The notes beneath the pieces are model-generated. The model saw only the letters and a list, made by a program, of their open reading frames with translations. It had not been told where the DNA came from and searched no databases. Shown piece by piece: positions 60,995 through 64,000 of a stretch of 64,000 nucleotides of DNA (position 1 is the first letter of the stretch; each line of letters opens with the position of its first letter). This DNA comes from JAMQKA01 sp043951865 (lineage in GTDB: Bacteria > Bacteroidota > Rhodothermia > Balneolales > Balneolaceae): positions 1-64,000 of the forward strand of contig NZ_JBINJF010000005.1 in the NCBI RefSeq assembly GCF_043951865.1, given 5' to 3'. The translations under genes and the position numbers were made by a program.

Positions 60995-61337
60995 AAAACC
61001 TGAGTTCTATATAACTTCCAGCTTTACATTGATTCTTAGTTTCCCGGGGCAGGCCTTTAATCTTTCCTTCAGGGGAGGGGTATTTATTCTCTATGTCAGA
61101 CCTGCACCTCCCGACCCACTTGCAAAAACCACGCGATTGGTCCACCCTCCTCAAAGAGGGACTGTTTTCTTGCCATTTCAAGGAAAACAGGCATTCTGTT
61201 TGAAATCATCATCTCGAACTCAGGTTAAAAAAGATTTTTACCCATGGATAAAGCCCCAGATTCCGATGTGCTCTCGGAAACAGATTTTGTAATCCACAAT
61301 CGTGCACAAGCCCGATCCCTCCAGCCGAAGCCAATCG
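60995..61337. other. Convergent intergenic region with repeat family III
   Basis: About 343 bp lie between the convergent NHL lipoprotein and mutarotase genes. Half of it is repeat family III copy 2 (61056-61226). No clear terminator was seen by eye, and no gene is supported. Confidence 0.45.
61056..61226 (+). repeat. Interspersed repeat family III, copy 2
   Basis: It matches the reverse complement of 21629-21817, sharing CCTGCACCTCCCGACCCA, CACGCGATTGG, CCACCCTCCTC...GAGGGACTG and TTTTCTTGCCATTTCAAG blocks. This copy lacks the extra GC-rich hairpin of copy 1. Small open frames in both copies look alike only because the DNA is repeated. Confidence 0.65.
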
Positions 61338-61727
61338 CTACTTTTCCTGGTCCCCGTGTTCTTTGCGTTGATCTAGTTTGAATATCCGCTCCATGAGCTG
61401 CCATTTTTCAGCGGCAGAAGCCTCTTCCGTGGTTTCCTGGAACCGGGCTACATGGGCCTCCCACTCAGCCTGCCGGGGTTTGGCTGCCAGCCTTTGCATC
61501 GCTTTGTCATGGTCGAAACCGGGCGCGGTATCCATAATCATAAACAGCCGGTTGCCATGAATATAGATCTCCATGTTCAGGATACCGACCTCCCGCATCC
61601 CCTTTTTGATCTCCGGCCACACATTCTCGTGCACCCGCTTGTATTCTTCGATCAGTTCAGGATCATTCTTCAGGGTAAGCGTTTTACAATAGCGTTTAAA
61701 CTGATAGTCTGATTTTTGGCTATTCAT
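61338..61727 (-). CDS. L-rhamnose/L-fucose mutarotase family protein
   Basis: This cytosolic protein has 129 residues from the ATG at 61727; a GTG one codon upstream is an alternative. The RhaM (PF05336/COG3254) pattern is clear: RYCKTLTLKNDPELIEEYKRVHENVWPEI, ILNMEIYIHGNRLFMIMDT and RQAEWEAHVARFQE. These small dimeric enzymes interconvert alpha and beta anomers of 6-deoxyhexoses. It is slightly longer than E. coli RhaM (104). It sits about 180 bp downstream of the FucP-type symporter, and an L-fuconate dehydratase precedes that, so L-fucose is the more likely substrate than rhamnose. A paralogue of this type works with fuconate pathways in other bacteria, which is family knowledge, not seen here. 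Confidence 0.92.
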   Translation of the reverse strand: MNSQKSDYQFKRYCKTLTLKNDPELIEEYKRVHENVWPEIKKGMREVGILNMEIYIHGNRLFMIMDTAPGFDHDKAMQRLAAKPRQAEWEAHVARFQETTEEASAAEKWQLMERIFKLDQRKEHGDQEK

Positions 61728-61904
61728 CACTACTCATTTTTTGGGTATTGTACATAACTGAAATGCTCTACAAAGCTTTTTATTGTTAATGGTAATTTGT
61801 GCCTTAGCAAAGCAACAGCCAATAGTTTTTCTGCTCAGATCGGCATAATCGGTGTTATATGCATTCTGTCTGGGAAAGCCCGGATCCAGTGTTTGATCAC
61901 TATA

Positions 61905-63194
61905 CTACAGTTTTGCCGGATCATATTTTTTATTCAGCCATCCGTACAGGGCGATAATGAAAAAACAGATCAGGGGTATCCAGTATGAAATATTAATACT
62001 CCCGGTGGCATCCGAAAGGAGTCCTTGCAGCGGTGGCAGTGCAGCCCCGCCGCCGATCGCCATGATCAGTCCCGAACTGCCGATTTTGGTATCTTGCCCA
62101 AGTCCCTCTGAAGCCAGCCCGAATATGGTTGGAAACATCAGGGACATAAAGCCCGAGATGGCCACCAGCGCAATGACTCCCAGGTACCCGCTGCCCACTA
62201 TGACCAAAAACGTAGATAGAACAGCCAGTAAAGCCGACCCGATGAGAAGATTTACCGGTTTGATAAATTTCATCAGGTAGGTGTTGATAAACCGGAAAAT
62301 CGTAAAGACGACAAGAGCGGCAATGTAATAGTTGGAGGCTGCTGACTCAACCAGGCTCAGCTCCTCCATCACGTACCGTATCGTAAACGACCATACACAG
62401 ATCTGTGCTCCCACATAAAAAAACTGGGCTAACACTCCCAGAACGTATTGCTTCCTTTTGACAAGTCGCTTGAGGGTGGGCCACAGGTCGATCGTGGTGC
62501 TCTCGGTTGAAGCCTTCGGCATTTTGGTAAAGGCGATCACAAGCCAGATTCCCAGCAGTATCAATCCCAGGGTGACGTAAGGACCCATAACAGCATCCAG
62601 TTCAGCCTGCTGGATCTGCTGCAGCTTTTCTGCGGACATGGCCGCCCTCTCCTCTGCACTGGCCACATCCAGGTTCGAAAGGATATAGAACTTGCTGATA
62701 ACAACACCTGAAATCGACCCGATCGGGTTGAAGGACTGCGCCAGGTTTAACCGGCGGGTTCCGGTCTTTCGATCTCCCATCGCGATGATATAGGGATTAC
62801 AGGCCGTTTCCAGGATTGAAAGTCCGCCCGCAAGAATAAAAAGCGATCCCAAAAAGAACCCGTAGTCCATCGCAATACTGGAGGGGTAAAACAGGAGGGC
62901 CCCGGCCACGTACATCCCCAGCCCCAGCAAGACACCTGATTTATAGGTGAATCGTTTAATAAACACTGCAGCGGGCAGAGCCAGGCAAAAATAGGAGCCG
63001 TAAAAAGCCATCTGGATCCAGGAGGTCTGGAAATCACTCATGCTCATGATCCGCTTGAAGGCGGCCAGCAGGGTATCGGTCAGGTTATTGGCCAACCCCC
63101 ACATAAAAAAGAGGCTTGTTATAAGTATGAATGGCACCAAGGGGGCCCTCAGCCCCTTGCCTTGCTTTGTAAATACCTCTTTAATTTCTGTCAT
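61905..63194 (-). CDS. fucP: L-fucose:H+ symporter-type MFS permease
   Basis: This inner-membrane transporter has 429 residues from the ATG at 63194; an upstream ATG at 63212 is possible. About twelve hydrophobic helices begin with LVPFILITSLFFMWGLANNLTDTLLAAFKRIM, the FucP/GluP opening. FQTSWIQMAFYGSYFCLALPAAVFIKRF contains the FYGSYF helix of the family. The loop SIAMDYGFFLGSLFILAGGLSILETACNPYI includes the ETACNPY motif seen in FucP. FucP transports L-fucose, and in some members other 6-deoxy or related sugars, with protons. It is downstream of an L-fuconate dehydratase and upstream of a mutarotase, a typical fucose set. Confidence 0.93.
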   Translation of the reverse strand: MTEIKEVFTKQGKGLRAPLVPFILITSLFFMWGLANNLTDTLLAAFKRIMSMSDFQTSWIQMAFYGSYFCLALPAAVFIKRFTYKSGVLLGLGMYVAGALLFYPSSIAMDYGFFLGSLFILAGGLSILETACNPYIIAMGDRKTGTRRLNLAQSFNPIGSISGVVISKFYILSNLDVASAEERAAMSAEKLQQIQQAELDAVMGPYVTLGLILLGIWLVIAFTKMPKASTESTTIDLWPTLKRLVKRKQYVLGVLAQFFYVGAQICVWSFTIRYVMEELSLVESAASNYYIAALVVFTIFRFINTYLMKFIKPVNLLIGSALLAVLSTFLVIVGSGYLGVIALVAISGFMSLMFPTIFGLASEGLGQDTKIGSSGLIMAIGGGAALPPLQGLLSDATGSINISYWIPLICFFIIALYGWLNKKYDPAKL

Positions 63195-63255
63195 AGAAAT
63201 CGGTTTTATCAATATTGCTATTGCTGTTCATTATTCAGACCCGGATCAATGTTCA

Positions 63256-63300
63256 GAGGGCTTTGTAAAACTGTTTTATTTGCCCAATTCCGGCATTTTC
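63256..63300. repeat. Interspersed repeat family II, solo left end
   Basis: GAGGGCTTTGTAAAACTGTT then TTATTTGCCCAATTCCGGCA match the left end of copies at 45022 and 54952. The right inverted end is absent and the fuconate dehydratase stop lies 7 bp further. It occupies the short gap between that gene and fucP. Confidence 0.5.
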
Positions 63301-63306
63301 TCTCAT

Positions 63307-64000
63307 CTACTCTGTTGAAATCTCCTGCCAGATTTTACCCTGTGGATAGGCATACTCGCGCAAGCTATTTTTCTTCATTTCGATACTGTATCCAGGTCGT
63401 TCCGGGGGCATATAATGAGCGTTTTTGATGATTACCGGATCCAAAAAGTGCTCATGCAGGTGATCCACGTATTCGGTCACCCTGTTTTCCATGCTTCCGC
63501 TGATGGCGATATAATCGATCATGGAGAGGTGCTGCACATATTCGCACAGCCCCACCCCGCCAGCATGGGGACACACCGGGACTTCATTCTTGGCAGCCAT
63601 CAGCATAATCGCCAGGTTCTCATTGACCCCGCCCACCCGGCAGCTGTCGATCTGGCAAATATCCAGGGCCCCGGCCTCGAAAAATTGTTTGAACATCACC
63701 CGGTTCTGGCAGTGCTCACCTGTAGCTATGTTGATCGGCTCAATAGCCTTGCCGATCTCGGCATGACCCAGGATGTCGTCCGGGCTGGTCGGCTCTTCGA
63801 TCCACCAGGGATTAAACCGGGCCAGCTTTCGCATATTGGCAATCGCCTCATCCACATCCCAGGTTTGATTTGCATCCATCATCAGCACCCGGTCGTATCC
63901 GATCTCCTCGCGGATAATGGCGGCCCGACGCATATCGTCCTCCAGATCGGCTCCCACCTTCATCTTAAGATGGGTCCATCCCTCCTGCACCGCCTGGCGG
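63307..64000 (-). CDS. fucD: L-fuconate dehydratase-type enolase, N-terminus off the window edge
   Basis: About 230 C-terminal residues are visible; the frame stays open to the window edge with no in-frame ATG. Enolase-superfamily (mandelate racemase subgroup) motifs are KMK (the KxK catalytic lysines), MMDANQTWDVDEAI (metal Asp), WIEEPTSPDD (metal Glu), IATGEHCQNRV (metal Glu) and CPHAGGVGLCEYVQHLSM (the His general base region). The last block is characteristic of L-fuconate dehydratases such as FucD and human ENOSF1. These enzymes convert L-fuconate to 2-keto-3-deoxy-L-fuconate. It precedes fucP and the mutarotase on the same strand, pointing to the non-phosphorylative L-fucose route. The remaining steps would be encoded beyond the window. 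Confidence 0.9.
   Translation of the reverse strand, partial: RQAVQEGWTHLKMKVGADLEDDMRRAAIIREEIGYDRVLMMDANQTWDVDEAIANMRKLARFNPWWIEEPTSPDDILGHAEIGKAIEPINIATGEHCQNRVMFKQFFEAGALDICQIDSCRVGGVNENLAIMLMAAKNEVPVCPHAGGVGLCEYVQHLSMIDYIAISGSMENRVTEYVDHLHEHFLDPVIIKNAHYMPPERPGYSIEMKKNSLREYAYPQGKIWQEISTE

Noticed and set aside
1..64000. tRNA, rRNA, prophage, integrase or insertion sequence with transposase
   Set aside because: No cloverleaf-like sequences, ribosomal signatures, integrase motifs or transposase domains were recognised on either strand by eye.

Overview
The window looks like a carbohydrate-use region from a marine or halophilic member of the Bacteroidota/Rhodothermota-Balneolota group. This is inferred from four SusC/SusD outer-membrane pairs, ECF sigma factor/FecR regulator pairs, STN-bearing SusC proteins, DUF1080 proteins, CRTAC1-like VCBS lipoproteins and 'membrane-bound dehydrogenase' cytochrome c proteins. 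Almost every gene is on the minus strand. There are no rRNA or tRNA genes, no recognisable transposase and no CRISPR array.

Layout, in minus-strand transcription order. Locus A (12551 down to 1): ECF sigma, FecR, SusC, SusD, an SGNH-like/beta-propeller/cytochrome c lipoprotein, a sulfatase and an edge-truncated TIM-barrel sugar isomerase. Locus B (21392-13500): SusC, SusD and two sulfatases, with no regulator of its own. Locus C (30802-22317): ECF sigma, FecR, SusC, SusD and a sulfatase paralogous to one in locus B. Locus D (36945-31135): an STN-less SusC, SusD, a terminator, then a DUF1080 lipoprotein. Region E (46431-37628): a VCBS/ASPIC-type lipoprotein, a second DUF1080 lipoprotein, a HEAT/cytochrome c dehydrogenase, a divergent azurin-like copper protein (plus strand) and a Dabb-domain protein.

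Region F (56663-46578) is a sugar-catabolic cluster: a tandem class II aldolase, a TIM-barrel isomerase, a Gfo/Idh/MocA oxidoreductase, a DUF4432 aldose-epimerase-like protein, a PMI-like cupin and an RbsA-RbsC-RbsB ABC transporter. Beside it lie a third ECF sigma with a short FecR-like N-terminal protein, and a plus-strand SorC/DeoR-family regulator preceded by two tandem GAAC-N4-GTTC palindromes. Region G (59663-64000) has an IPT/NHL lipoprotein, an L-fucose/L-rhamnose mutarotase, a FucP-type symporter and an L-fuconate dehydratase cut by the window edge.

Together the genes suggest uptake and desulfation of a sulfated, probably fucose- or other deoxysugar-containing glycan, then non-phosphorylative L-fucose breakdown and a second sugar pathway of unknown substrate. 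No glycoside hydrolase or polysaccharide lyase is recognisable; the possible glycosidic-bond chemistry is the oxidative 3-keto type (DUF1080, Gfo/Idh, cytochrome c dehydrogenases, azurin). The most notable non-coding signals are two separate bipartite promoter-like motifs shared by distant operons, a family of intergenic repeats with related inverted ends, and several strong intercistronic stem-loops.
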